Positions 24,358 through 32,878 of a DNA stretch of 64,000 nucleotides are shown here, one piece after another. Source of the DNA: Arthrobacter sp. AQ5-06 (GTDB lineage Bacteria > Actinomycetota > Actinomycetes > Actinomycetales > Micrococcaceae). The stretch lies in assembly GCF_003287955.1 (NCBI RefSeq), contig NZ_QMKP01000014.1:48785-112784 (forward strand), read 5' to 3'. Position numbers and translations under genes: made by a program. How positions within the stretch are numbered: the first letter of the stretch is position 1; each line of letters begins with the position of its first letter. Below the pieces are notes generated by a model, which saw only the letters and a program-made list of their open reading frames with translations, ran no database searches and was not told the origin of the DNA.

Positions 24358-25172
24358 CTGTCCCCGAGGGAACGGGAGGCCGACGGCGGCAGTTGGGGGG
24401 CGCCGTCGGCCTCCGTTGCGTGCCGCAGGGACGCGTCCGGCGCCTCGTTTGGGTGATGCTCGGACCAGATATGGCCCACCTCTTCGGCGACCTGTTCCAC
24501 GATTCTGCTCATGGCGGCATGCGCGGCGCCGGCCTCACCGCGCTGGATGGCGCTGGCCACGTCGACGTGCAGCTGCAGTGCTTCGTGGTGGGGCAGGTGT
24601 GGCATCAGGCCGTGCTTCGTTCGGCCGGTGAGGACCTCGGTCACAAGAGTCTGGAACTGGGCAAACATGGCGTTGCCTGATGAGTTGAGGACGGCGGCAT
24701 GAAACTCGACGTCCAGCCGGAGGAATTCGTCGTTGTCGCCCCGCTGGCCGGCCGCCCACAGCCGCGCTGCCAGGGAGACCAGATCGCTGCCGGCATCCCA
24801 GGAGGCGCGCTCGGCCGCGAGCCGGGCGGCCTGAGGTTCGATCGCGCCACGGAGCTCGTTGAGGGCCTGAAGCTGCTCCAACCGCCGGGACGAGGCCAGC
24901 CGCCAGCGGATCACCTGGGGGTCGTAAAGGTTCCAGGCCTCTTCGGGCTGCACCACGGTGCCGAACCGCCTGCGGGATGCCAGCATGCCCTTGGACGAAA
25001 GAACCCGGGCGGCTTCCCGGACCACCGAGCGGGATACCTTGTGCTGGACCTCCAGCTCGTCCAGCCGCACCACCGAATTCGGTGCGAGGGTCCCCTCGGC
25101 GATCGCGAGTCCCAGGCTCCGGACCAACGCAGCATGCCGGTCTGTGGGGGACTCCGCCTTTGGGGTTTTCAT
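24354..25172 (-). CDS. FadR-subfamily GntR regulator of the galactonate operon
   Basis: A 272-residue repressor. N-terminal winged helix with LDELEVQHKVSRSVVREAAR (the FadR-type VSRxxVREA), then an FCD ligand-binding domain with metal-site-like positions (ELRGAIEPQAARLAA, DVEFHAAVL, HEALQLHVD). It is divergent from the dgo-type operon, so it most likely represses it and responds to galactonate or KDPGal, as DgoR does in E. coli; this is inference from position. A TGGTTGCCA near-palindrome at 25186-25194 is a candidate operator. Confidence 0.88.
   Translation of the reverse strand: MKTPKAESPTDRHAALVRSLGLAIAEGTLAPNSVVRLDELEVQHKVSRSVVREAARVLSSKGMLASRRRFGTVVQPEEAWNLYDPQVIRWRLASSRRLEQLQALNELRGAIEPQAARLAAERASWDAGSDLVSLAARLWAAGQRGDNDEFLRLDVEFHAAVLNSSGNAMFAQFQTLVTEVLTGRTKHGLMPHLPHHEALQLHVDVASAIQRGEAGAAHAAMSRIVEQVAEEVGHIWSEHHPNEAPDASLRHATEADGAPQLPPSASRSLGDS
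24375..24414. terminator. Hairpin inside the regulator gene, likely terminating the protease mRNA
   Basis: A perfect 14-bp inverted repeat, 24375-24388 with 24401-24414, with a 12-base loop, lies 18 bases after the S8 protease stop but within the last codons of the convergent FadR-type gene. No T run follows. The only free space for a 3' structure here is coding sequence of the opposite gene. Confidence 0.55.
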
Positions 25173-25185
25173 AGATAAATCATAC

Positions 25186-25231
25186 TGGTTGCCAAAAGGG
25201 GTTGTTTAAGTCTGCCTTATTTACCTAAGAT
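25186..25231 (+). promoter_or_regulatory. Candidate operator and promoter of the galactonate operon
   Basis: TGGTTGCCA (25186-25194) is a FadR-type short palindrome directly next to the regulator start. TTGTTT (25202-25207) and TAAGAT (25226-25231) are 18 bases apart and could form the promoter for the substrate-binding-protein gene, 77 bases upstream of its ATG. Confidence 0.45.
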
Positions 25232-25307
25232 CTCTTCCAGAGCAGATGTAAAGATGCATTTGTAGATGGCTGGACAGTGACGTCAGCCTGGAAGCAAGGG
25301 AGTCGTC

Positions 25308-26600
25308 ATGAAGCGACGTTCAGTAATGAAGTACGCGGCAGTCGCCGCGGCACTTTCAATGGGGCTGACAGCCTGCGGCGGCAGCGGCAGCAGCGACGCC
25401 AAGGAATCGGGCGTAGTCCGGGTGACTCTCGCAAACCACGTCTGGACCGAAGGCGTCAAGGCCGCCATCCCGGAATTCGAGAAGTCCTCCGGGCTCAAGG
25501 TGGAACTGACCCAGCTCGGCGAAGACCAGCTCTCGGACCAGTACAACGTCAAGCTCAACGCCGGCAGCGACGAGATCGACGTGATGATGTACCGCCCGCT
25601 CCAGGAAGGCAAGGCGTTCGCGAAGAACGGCTATCTCGCGGACCTGACCAGCAAAGTCTCCTCGGATTCCAGCTGGGACTGGAACGACTACCAGGAGGGC
25701 CCGGTCAAGGCCACCACGGCTGACGGCAAGGTTGTGGGCGTCCCCATCATCACCGAGCGCGAAGTCCTCTACTACCGCAAGGACCTCCTTAAAGCCGCTG
25801 GCTTTGCGGTCCCCAAGACCATGGAGGAGCTTGAAGCGGCCGCCAAGGCCATCAAGGAATCCAACCCCGACACCGCTGGCTTTGTGGCCCGCACCGGCAA
25901 GTCCGCCGCCGTCACCCAGTTCTCCAGCTTCCTGTACAGCTTCGGCGGCGACTTCGCCGATTCCAGCGGCAAATCCACCGTCAACTCGGCTGCTGCCAAA
26001 GAGGCTTATGCCTTCTACGGTGGCCTGATCAAGAACTACGGCCCCGCCAACGTCAGCACGGACATGAGCTGGCCTGAGGCGATGGCCATCTTCACGCAGG
26101 GCAAGGCCGCCTTCTATACCGAGGCAGACTCGCTCTACAAGAACGCCACGGACCCGGCCAAGTCCAAGGTCGCCGATACGGTCGGGTTCGCCGCAATGCC
26201 CGCCGGTCCCGCCGGCTCCAAGCCGTACAACATCCCGTCGTGGGGCCTGGCCGTGAACGAAGCCTCGGGCAACCAGGACAACGCCTGGAAGTTCATCCAG
26301 TGGGCCACGAGCAAGGAACGCACCCTGGCCGCACAGAAGGCCGGCGTCCCCGGACCCCGCGCCTCCGTCTGGGCTGACTCCGAGGGAACCTCCACCTACC
26401 CGAAGGACCTGGCCGAAGCTATTGCAGCCAGCGCCAAGAACGGTGTGGGACACGACCGGCCCGAGGTGGTCACTGTAGGCAAGGCCCGCGAAATCGTGGG
26501 CGAGCCGATCGTTGCCAGCATCACCGGCGCCGACGCTTCCGCCGCTGCCGACTCCGCCCACGAGGCCTTCCAGAAGTTCCTGGACAGCGAAAAGAAGTAA
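25308..26600 (+). CDS. Sugar(-acid) ABC transporter substrate-binding lipoprotein
   Basis: A 430-residue family 1 extracellular solute-binding protein. Lipobox LTAC (Cys at residue 23) gives a lipid-anchored mature protein beginning CGGSGSS. Sequence features such as GLKVELTQLGEDQLSDQYNV and TFGG-like binding residues are usual for carbohydrate importers. GGGAG lies just before the ATG. It is first in a run with two permeases and galactonate catabolic genes, so the ligand is probably galactonate or a related sugar acid. No ATPase gene is present; a shared MsiK-type ATPase encoded elsewhere would power it. Confidence 0.9.
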   Translation: MKRRSVMKYAAVAAALSMGLTACGGSGSSDAKESGVVRVTLANHVWTEGVKAAIPEFEKSSGLKVELTQLGEDQLSDQYNVKLNAGSDEIDVMMYRPLQEGKAFAKNGYLADLTSKVSSDSSWDWNDYQEGPVKATTADGKVVGVPIITEREVLYYRKDLLKAAGFAVPKTMEELEAAAKAIKESNPDTAGFVARTGKSAAVTQFSSFLYSFGGDFADSSGKSTVNSAAAKEAYAFYGGLIKNYGPANVSTDMSWPEAMAIFTQGKAAFYTEADSLYKNATDPAKSKVADTVGFAAMPAGPAGSKPYNIPSWGLAVNEASGNQDNAWKFIQWATSKERTLAAQKAGVPGPRASVWADSEGTSTYPKDLAEAIAASAKNGVGHDRPEVVTVGKAREIVGEPIVASITGADASAAADSAHEAFQKFLDSEKK

Positions 26601-26605
26601 CGCAC

Positions 26606-26686
26606 CCGGTGCACTCGGGGCTCAAATATTGATGCCCGGTGCACCCAACAGCCTTGGCGGGACGGCAGTGACGCTGCCGTCCCGCC
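26606..26686 (+). promoter_or_regulatory. Hairpins between substrate-binding protein and permease genes
   Basis: Two structures lie in the 124-bp gap. One is an imperfect repeat with GGTGCAC at 26608-26614 and GTGCACC at 26639-26645. The other is a perfect 13-bp stem, 26656-26668 with 26674-26686, with a 5-base loop. Neither has a T tract. Such hairpins after a binding-protein gene usually stabilise its mRNA and lower downstream expression, giving excess binding protein. Confidence 0.6.
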
Positions 26687-26724
26687 GCGGCCATCTCTTC
26701 ACCCCCCAACTCCTTAGGTGAACC

Positions 26725-27675
26725 ATGTCTGTCTTGACTCCTCCCCGCAGCGCGTCCCGGAACGCCGGCCGCGCCCCCGGGGCCCGTGAGAACTTCTCCG
26801 CCTGGGCCAACCGGCACCGCAAATGGCTCTTCGCGGCCCCGGCGATGGCCTTCGTCGGAGTCCTCATCATCTTCCCGCTGGCCTGGACCCTCTACCTGAG
26901 CCTCACCGATTCACAGGGCTCCGTCCGCGCAGCGACCGAGTTCATCGGCCTGGAAAACTACCTGACGGTCCTGTCCGACGCCGAACGCTTCTGGCCGGCT
27001 GTGGGCCGCACGCTCGCCTTCACCGGTGTTGCCCTGGTCTGCGAAGTGGTGCTGGGCATGGGCATCGCCCTGCTGCTGTGGCGGCCGTTCCGCGGCGAAA
27101 AGTGGGTCCGCGTAGCCATCCTGATGCCGCTCGTGGCCACACCGGTAGCCGTCGGCATGATGTGGCGGCTGATCTTCGATCCCAACATCGGGTTCGTGAA
27201 CCAGCTGCTCGGCATGGTGGGGATCCCCGCCCAGCCCTGGCTGTCCGGCCAGGACACCGCGCTCGGCACCACCATCTTCATGGACGTGTGGCAGTGGACC
27301 CCCATGGTGGTGCTGATCCTGCTCGCCGGCCTGACCTCCCTCTCCGAGGAGCCCGACGAGGCAGCCCGCATGGACGGCGCCAACGCGTTCCAGCGCTTCT
27401 TCTTCATCACCCTGCCGCTCATGATGCCCACGGTGATCGTGGCCATCCTGCTCCGGGGCATCGACGCCCTGAAGACCTTCGACATCCTGTACGCCACCAA
27501 GGGCAAGGGCGGCGGGTCCTTCCACGAAGTGGAAACCCTGAACGTCTACGCCTACGGGCTGAGCTTCGACTACAACCAGTACGGGCTGTCCTCCGCGGTG
27601 CTGATCCTGTTTTTCATGATCATCATCGGCTCCATGTGGCTGCTGACCATGCGCAAGAAAGCGGTAAGCAAATGA
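26725..27675 (+). CDS. Sugar ABC transporter permease (MalF-type)
   Basis: A 316-residue inner-membrane component with six hydrophobic segments. The EAA-type loop is seen as DEAARMDGANAFQRFFFITL, which contacts the ATPase. It forms a heterodimeric channel with the next gene product, whose start overlaps its stop (ATGA). Part of the galactonate uptake operon. Confidence 0.92.
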   Translation: MSVLTPPRSASRNAGRAPGARENFSAWANRHRKWLFAAPAMAFVGVLIIFPLAWTLYLSLTDSQGSVRAATEFIGLENYLTVLSDAERFWPAVGRTLAFTGVALVCEVVLGMGIALLLWRPFRGEKWVRVAILMPLVATPVAVGMMWRLIFDPNIGFVNQLLGMVGIPAQPWLSGQDTALGTTIFMDVWQWTPMVVLILLAGLTSLSEEPDEAARMDGANAFQRFFFITLPLMMPTVIVAILLRGIDALKTFDILYATKGKGGGSFHEVETLNVYAYGLSFDYNQYGLSSAVLILFFMIIIGSMWLLTMRKKAVSK

Positions 27676-28562
27676 CCGTACTGAACGAAAACACCGAAAA
27701 CAAAACGTCCGCCGGGCAGCCCCAGTGGGCCCCCCGTCGTCGGAAGCCCGTCGGCACCCGCGCCTACAAGGCCTTCCGTGTCGCCGCCCTGATCGCGGTG
27801 GTGCTGTTCCTGGTGGCCCCGCTGTTCTGGATGCTGTTGGCTTCCCTCAAGACCAACGTTGACATCTACGACACCGGCAAGTCGTTCTTCTTCGCCCCCA
27901 CGGGCGAGAACTACGCGAACGTGCTGCAGCGCAACAACTACTTCGTCTTCATCTTCAACAGCTTCTGGGTGGCCTTTGTCTCCACGGCACTCTCGCTGGT
28001 GCTGGGTGTCCCGGCCGCATATGCCATGAGCCGGTTCACCATGCACCGCTCAGCCCTGGTGGTCCTGATGGCCCGCGTCATTCCCGGCGTCTCGCTGCTG
28101 GTGCCTTGGTACTACGTGTTCTCCAACCTGAAAATGGTGGGCGGGTTCGAGGTGCTGATCCTCAGCCACATGTTTGTCTCGCTGCCGCTGATCGTCTACA
28201 TCATGATGAGCTACTTCGATTCCCTCCCGCTGGAACTGGAGGAATCGGCTCAGGTGGACGGACTCACCCCGATCGGCGCGTTCCGCCGCATCACGCTGCC
28301 GCTGTCCGTGGCCGGCATGGCCACCGCAGGCATCCTGTCCTTCATCTTTTCGTGGAACAACTTCATGTTCGCCCTGGTGCTGTCCGGGTCCAAAACCAAG
28401 ACGCTTCCCGTGGCCATCTTCGACTTCGTCTCCTACGCCAGCATCGACTGGGGCGGACTGATGGCGGCCGCCACCGTGGTGACCATCCCCATCATGATCA
28501 TTGCGCTCTTCACGCAGAAATACATCGTCTCCGGCATGACCGCCGGAGCTACCAAGGGCTAG
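27672..28562 (+). CDS. Sugar ABC transporter permease (MalG-type)
   Basis: A 296-residue partner permease. The EAA loop reads EESAQVDGLTPIGAFRRITL, and six membrane helices are visible by eye. Start at ATG 27672, overlapping the previous stop; a long upstream extension in this frame is only the alternative frame of the first permease. It completes the importer together with the substrate-binding protein. Confidence 0.92.
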   Translation: MTVLNENTENKTSAGQPQWAPRRRKPVGTRAYKAFRVAALIAVVLFLVAPLFWMLLASLKTNVDIYDTGKSFFFAPTGENYANVLQRNNYFVFIFNSFWVAFVSTALSLVLGVPAAYAMSRFTMHRSALVVLMARVIPGVSLLVPWYYVFSNLKMVGGFEVLILSHMFVSLPLIVYIMMSYFDSLPLELEESAQVDGLTPIGAFRRITLPLSVAGMATAGILSFIFSWNNFMFALVLSGSKTKTLPVAIFDFVSYASIDWGGLMAAATVVTIPIMIIALFTQKYIVSGMTAGATKG

Positions 28563-28568
28563 GCCGGC

Positions 28569-29717
28569 ATGACCATCATCAGCAGAATTGAAACCTTCCT
28601 CGTCGCGCCGCGGTGGCTGTTTGTCCGGATCGAGACCGAGAGCGGGATTGTCGGCTGGGGCGAGGCGACCTGTGAGGGGCGCAGCGAAACGGTCCGCACC
28701 GCCGTCGGCCAGCTCTCGGAGCTGCTGATCGGCAACGACGCCCTCCGGATCGAAGACCACTGGCAGGTCATGACCAAGGGCTCCTTCTACCGCGGCGGAC
28801 CCATCCTGGCCAGCGCCGTCTCCGGGCTGGACCAGGCCCTCTGGGACATCGCCGGCAAGCACTTCAACACCCCCGTGCACCAGCTCCTAGGCGGCCACGT
28901 CCGCGACAGGATCCGGATGTACGGCTGGGTGGGCGGGGACGAACCCAACGAGGTGGCGGACCAGATCAGCGCCCAGCTGGAAGTGGGCCTCACCGCCGTC
29001 AAGATGAATGCCAGCGGCCGGATGAGCCCGGTCGCCTCGGTGGCAGAGCTCGACGGCGTCGTCCGCCGTGTTGCCGCGGCCCGCGAGGTGCTGGGGGACC
29101 ACCGCGATGTGGCGGTGGACTTCCACGGCCGCTTCAGTCTGGCCAACGCCCGCCGGGTGGCGCCGCTGCTGGAACCGTACCGGCCGTTCTTCCTCGAAGA
29201 ACCCGTGGTTCCGGAAAACACGCACCTGCTGCGCGAATTCACCTCCTCAACCACCACGCCGGTTTCCACCGGTGAGCGGCTCTACAGCCGGCAGGAATTC
29301 CTGCCCGCCCTGCAGGCCGGCATTGCCGTGGCCCAGCCGGACCTTTCGCACGCCGGCGGCATCACCGAGGTCCGCAAGATCGCCTCGCTGGCGGAAATCT
29401 ACGACGTCCAGCTGGCCCCGCACTGCCCGCTCGGGCCGCTCGCCCTGGCAGCGTGCCTGCAAGTGGGCTTCGCGACGCCCAACTTCCTGATCCAGGAACA
29501 GAGCATCGGAATCCACTACAACAAGGGCGCCGAAGTACTGGACTACGTGGTGGACAAGTCCCCGCTGAAGTTCGTGGACGGCCACATTGAACGGCTTACC
29601 GGCCCCGGCCTCGGCATTGAAATCGACGAGGCTGTGGTCCGTGCGGCGGACAAGCGCGGCCACGCCTGGCGCGGCCCGGTCTGGCGCCACTCGGACGGAG
29701 CATTTGCAGAATGGTAA
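28569..29717 (+). CDS. dgoD: D-galactonate dehydratase (enolase superfamily)
   Basis: A 382-residue mandelate racemase/muconate lactonising family enzyme converting D-galactonate to 2-keto-3-deoxy-galactonate. Metal ligands are in AVDFHGR, FLEEPVV and STGERL, with the conserved His in LAPHCPLGP; ending GPVWRHSDGAFAEW is typical of DgoD. It starts 6 bp after the permease gene and overlaps the aldolase gene by 7 bases. With the aldolase and kinase next door, it defines the De Ley-Doudoroff pathway. Confidence 0.93.
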   Translation: MTIISRIETFLVAPRWLFVRIETESGIVGWGEATCEGRSETVRTAVGQLSELLIGNDALRIEDHWQVMTKGSFYRGGPILASAVSGLDQALWDIAGKHFNTPVHQLLGGHVRDRIRMYGWVGGDEPNEVADQISAQLEVGLTAVKMNASGRMSPVASVAELDGVVRRVAAAREVLGDHRDVAVDFHGRFSLANARRVAPLLEPYRPFFLEEPVVPENTHLLREFTSSTTTPVSTGERLYSRQEFLPALQAGIAVAQPDLSHAGGITEVRKIASLAEIYDVQLAPHCPLGPLALAACLQVGFATPNFLIQEQSIGIHYNKGAEVLDYVVDKSPLKFVDGHIERLTGPGLGIEIDEAVVRAADKRGHAWRGPVWRHSDGAFAEW

Positions 29718-30403
29718 ACAACATGACTGACAGCACGGACATCACCCCCGAAGGCCTGCTGGCCGGAATCCAGGAGTCGCGGCTTGTGGGAATCGTGCGC
29801 GGCACGGATGGCAAGGCCGCGGCGCAGGCTGCCCTCGCCGCGATGGCGGAAGGGTTCCGTTTCGTCGAGATCGCCCTGACCACGCCGGGGGCGTTGGAAG
29901 CGATCCGCGAGGTCCGCGCCGCGGCGCCGGCGGGCTGCTACGTCGGCGGCGGAACCGTTTTGACCGTGCAGGACGTGGACAACGTCGCCGAGGCGGGTGG
30001 CCAGTTTATGGTCACGCCGTCACTGGCGGCATCCATCCACGAATCGGCGCGGCAGGGAATCCCCATCCTGGCCGGGGCACTGACGCCCAGCGAGGCGTAC
30101 GAAGCGATGAACCGCGGGGCCACAGCCATCAAGCTGTTCCCCGCCTCCATCGGCGGCCCCGGCTACCTCAAGGCGCTGCGCGATCCCTTCCCCGGGATCC
30201 CGTTCATCGCGGTGGGCGGCGTGGGCCTGGACGAAGCGGCGGGCTATTGGGAAGCCGGCGCGATCGCCGTCGGGCTGGGCGGGCCGCTGTTCGGTGATGC
30301 CGGCTCCGGCGGAGACCTCGCCCCGATGCGCGGGCGTGCCCGCGCATTTGTGGACCTGGCGGGCTCCTTTGCCCGCCGGACCGCCGCAGCGGGCGTGCGG
30401 TGA
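29711..30403 (+). CDS. dgoA: 2-dehydro-3-deoxy-6-phosphogalactonate aldolase
   Basis: A 230-residue class I KDPG/KDPGal-family aldolase that cleaves the phosphorylated keto-deoxy acid to pyruvate and glyceraldehyde 3-phosphate. The Schiff-base Lys is in TAIKLFPAS, and the catalytic Glu in FRFVEIALTTPGA, with phosphate-binding GGGTVLT and VGGVG. Start ATG 29711 or ATG 29723; the first has GGAGC at suitable distance. Assignment to KDPGal rather than KDPG rests on the adjacent dgoD. Confidence 0.9.
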   Translation: MVNNMTDSTDITPEGLLAGIQESRLVGIVRGTDGKAAAQAALAAMAEGFRFVEIALTTPGALEAIREVRAAAPAGCYVGGGTVLTVQDVDNVAEAGGQFMVTPSLAASIHESARQGIPILAGALTPSEAYEAMNRGATAIKLFPASIGGPGYLKALRDPFPGIPFIAVGGVGLDEAAGYWEAGAIAVGLGGPLFGDAGSGGDLAPMRGRARAFVDLAGSFARRTAAAGVR

Positions 30404-31389
30404 GCGCCGCCGTCGACCTTCTGACGTTCGGCGAATCCATGGTTTCGCTGCGGTCCGCCGGGCCGCTGTCCGCCGGCGGCAGCCTTGCCATGCACGTGGC
30501 CGGTGCGGAATCGAACGTCGCCGTGGGCGTTGCGCGGCTGGGCCACAGCGTCACATGGGCCGGTGCCGTTGGCGCCGACCCGCACGGTGAATACATTCTG
30601 CGGCAGCTGCGCTCCGAGGGCATCGCGGCGCAGTGCCGGGTGGATCAGTCCCGCAGCACGGGCGTGATGTTCCTCGAGCAACGGACGGCAGACCTCACCC
30701 GGGCCTTCTATTACCGCGCCGGTTCGGCCGGTTCCACCGTCAGCCGGGACGACGTGGACCGTGCCTTGGCTGCCGGCCCGCGCGTGCTGCACCTGACCGG
30801 CATCACCCCCGCCCTCAGCCCGGAAGCCCGGAAGGCATTTGAATACGCTGCCGAGCGTGCCGCAGCCGACGGTGTGGTGGTCTCACTCGACGTCAATTAC
30901 CGCAGCCGGCTCTGGACCCGGGACGAGGCGCGCGCCGTGCTGGGCCCTATCGCGCGGCACGCCGACATCCTGATAGCGTCCGACGACGAACTGGACCTTG
31001 TGTCGTCGGCCACCTTGCGGGGTGACAGCCCCGACTCCCTGGGGAACGACGACGCCGAAACCGCGCTCGCTGCCTCGTTGCTGGAGCAGGGGGTCGGGGA
31101 AGTCGTGGTCAAGCGGGGTGCCGCCGGCGCCGGCGTCCACACCGCCTCGGGACGGTTCGAGGCGCCCGCCGTCACGGTGACAAGCATCGACACCGTGGGG
31201 GCCGGGGATGCCTTCACCGCCGGCTACCTCTCCGCCCTGCTCGACGGCGAGGACGTTGCCGGCCGCCTGCAACGCGGCGCCGTTATGGGGGCCTTCGCCG
31301 TCAGCACTGCCGGCGACTGGGAAGGCCTGCCCAGCCGAGCCGAGCTCGTCATGCTGGGCGCCACCGCCAGCGGAACCACCCAGCGGTAG
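30400..31389 (+). CDS. Sugar-acid kinase, PfkB family (2-dehydro-3-deoxygalactonokinase role)
   Basis: A 329-residue ribokinase-fold kinase. N-terminal GESMVSL and substrate region AGAESNVAVGVARLG, ATP/anion-hole motif DTVGAGDAFTAGYLSAL with the catalytic Asp. GTG start overlapping the aldolase stop (GTGA). It would phosphorylate 2-keto-3-deoxy-galactonate between the dehydratase and the aldolase. The family is that of KDG kinase (KdgK), not E. coli DgoK, so the role is assigned by operon context. Confidence 0.87.
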   Translation: MSAAVDLLTFGESMVSLRSAGPLSAGGSLAMHVAGAESNVAVGVARLGHSVTWAGAVGADPHGEYILRQLRSEGIAAQCRVDQSRSTGVMFLEQRTADLTRAFYYRAGSAGSTVSRDDVDRALAAGPRVLHLTGITPALSPEARKAFEYAAERAAADGVVVSLDVNYRSRLWTRDEARAVLGPIARHADILIASDDELDLVSSATLRGDSPDSLGNDDAETALAASLLEQGVGEVVVKRGAAGAGVHTASGRFEAPAVTVTSIDTVGAGDAFTAGYLSALLDGEDVAGRLQRGAVMGAFAVSTAGDWEGLPSRAELVMLGATASGTTQR

Positions 31390-31410
31390 CGGCCGGGTCT
31401 TGCCTGGGCG

Positions 31411-31567
31411 CGGAGCAGGCGGGTACTGACAGTGTCTGCCGCCCGGGACCGCCGACGCCTACGGTAGGGGTATGGGAGATGTGCGCGCGGACATAAAGAG
31501 TTTCTCAGTTCCAGGCGGCGCGGATTTCTCCGGAGCAGGCGGGTACTGACAGTGTCTGCCGCCCGGG
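31411..31567 (+). repeat. Two 37-bp direct repeats around an aborted short ORF
   Basis: The same 37 bases occur at 31411-31447 and 31531-31567 (beginning CGGAGCAGGCGGGTACTGAC), exactly 120 bp apart. Between them a possible start (ATG 31472) opens a 25-codon frame, MGDVRADIKSFSVPGGADFS, which is stopped at 31547-31549 inside the second copy. The second copy appears to have replaced the rest of a gene. No target-site duplication or transposase is seen. Confidence 0.8.
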
Positions 31568-31645
31568 TGTTCCTTCACTAGCCAACCGCACATTCCGCAT
31601 GTGTGGGAGTGGCTGTTGATACAGGTACCCGCAGTGCCTCCCACC

Positions 31646-32767
31646 TCAGAAGTACAGCTCGAATTCTGTGTGCCCGTGCCGGATGCCGTTGATTTGCAGC
31701 TCAAGGGCATGGATCCCGGGGTGATGCACTCGGGTGGTCATCTGCCGGAAGGCATGACGCTTCGAGAGTGACCGCGTCTCACCGGCGGCGAGGGTGAGCG
31801 CGGCGATCTTGAAGACCTTGGCCGATTGTGTGCCGTTGGCTTTGACGTAATGGACCATGTAGTCAATGGCGAGCCGGGCATCGCCGTTCCCAGTGTTGGC
31901 GATCTCGAAGTCGAAGGCCAGTTCTCCGGGCATAGCCACCGAGTTCCGGTCCAGCCGCGGCCCCGTGACGGCGAGCGACGCTGGCGTGAACCCCTGCAGC
32001 GAGAGCGCACCGGGGTGGGCCTTCTTGATCAGGGTCCGCAGGCCATGCCTGACCACCCATGCGGTGTTGGCGTCCGGCGCGGCCAGCCAGCGAGCCGCAG
32101 TAGCCACCACCAGCGCGGGCGCGTGCCGCGCGACATCGTTGAGATGGTTCGCCACCGAGCGACGCACGTACTCCGAGGGATCCCGGTACAGGGCGTCCAG
32201 GACCGGGAGGGACGCCTCCGGATGAAGCACGACGGCGGGAACCCGCACCGCCCAGGGGAGGTAGGGCCGCGTCCCCTCGCTGGCCAGCCGCCGAACATGC
32301 TCATCCGGGTGCCCGGTCCAGCCCTGGATAATCTGCAGGGAACGCTCCAAATCCGCGGCCAGCAGCCGGCGGATGGCGAACTCGCCGGTCAGCCTCGGGG
32401 TCAGTTCCGCCAGGAGGGCCAGGCAGTCGTCAACGTCGCGGCCGGGATTCAAGCCGTCACCTGGTTCAAGAGCCAACGTCACGGCGGCCTCGGAAACCGG
32501 CCAGAGAATCCAACCCGTGAAACCGGCTCCGGAAAGGGCGCTCCGGAAGATGCGTGCCGCCGTCGGATATCCCGGATCCGGATGCTGCCGCACATCCGCC
32601 AGCAGCGCACTGCTTACCGCATCCGTCCGGCCGCGCAGACTGAGCTCGTCCAAATGTGCGGCGGATGCAGCCACGTGCGGCCAGTCCGATCCGGGAGCGG
32701 CCTCAGCCAGGATCCCGGCCAGTGTTTCCACGCCCCGCCGGTTGATCAGCTCATTCATCGCGCCCAT
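31646..32767 (-). CDS. DNA alkylation repair HEAT-repeat glycosylase (AlkC/AlkD-like)
   Basis: A 373-residue ALK/HEAT-repeat protein related to YhaZ/AlkC: helical repeats such as GWTGHPDEHVRRLASEGTRP and YRDPSEYVRRSVANHLNDVA, then a C-terminal Ig-like domain (FDFEIANTGNGDARLAIDYM) usual for the AlkC subgroup. It removes alkylated bases (3-methyladenine type). Monocistronic; the start ATG 32765-32767 or the nearby ATG at residue 4 are both possible. Confidence 0.88.
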   Translation of the reverse strand: MGAMNELINRRGVETLAGILAEAAPGSDWPHVAASAAHLDELSLRGRTDAVSSALLADVRQHPDPGYPTAARIFRSALSGAGFTGWILWPVSEAAVTLALEPGDGLNPGRDVDDCLALLAELTPRLTGEFAIRRLLAADLERSLQIIQGWTGHPDEHVRRLASEGTRPYLPWAVRVPAVVLHPEASLPVLDALYRDPSEYVRRSVANHLNDVARHAPALVVATAARWLAAPDANTAWVVRHGLRTLIKKAHPGALSLQGFTPASLAVTGPRLDRNSVAMPGELAFDFEIANTGNGDARLAIDYMVHYVKANGTQSAKVFKIAALTLAAGETRSLSKRHAFRQMTTRVHHPGIHALELQINGIRHGHTEFELYF

Positions 32768-32878
32768 TGAGTCAGGCTACCCCGGCAGGCCGACATGCCT
32801 GACGGGGGGGCCAACGCAGGGCATAAGGGATAATCTTCACCTTAAGCACTCAGCAACGGCGCACGGACGGAAACCACA

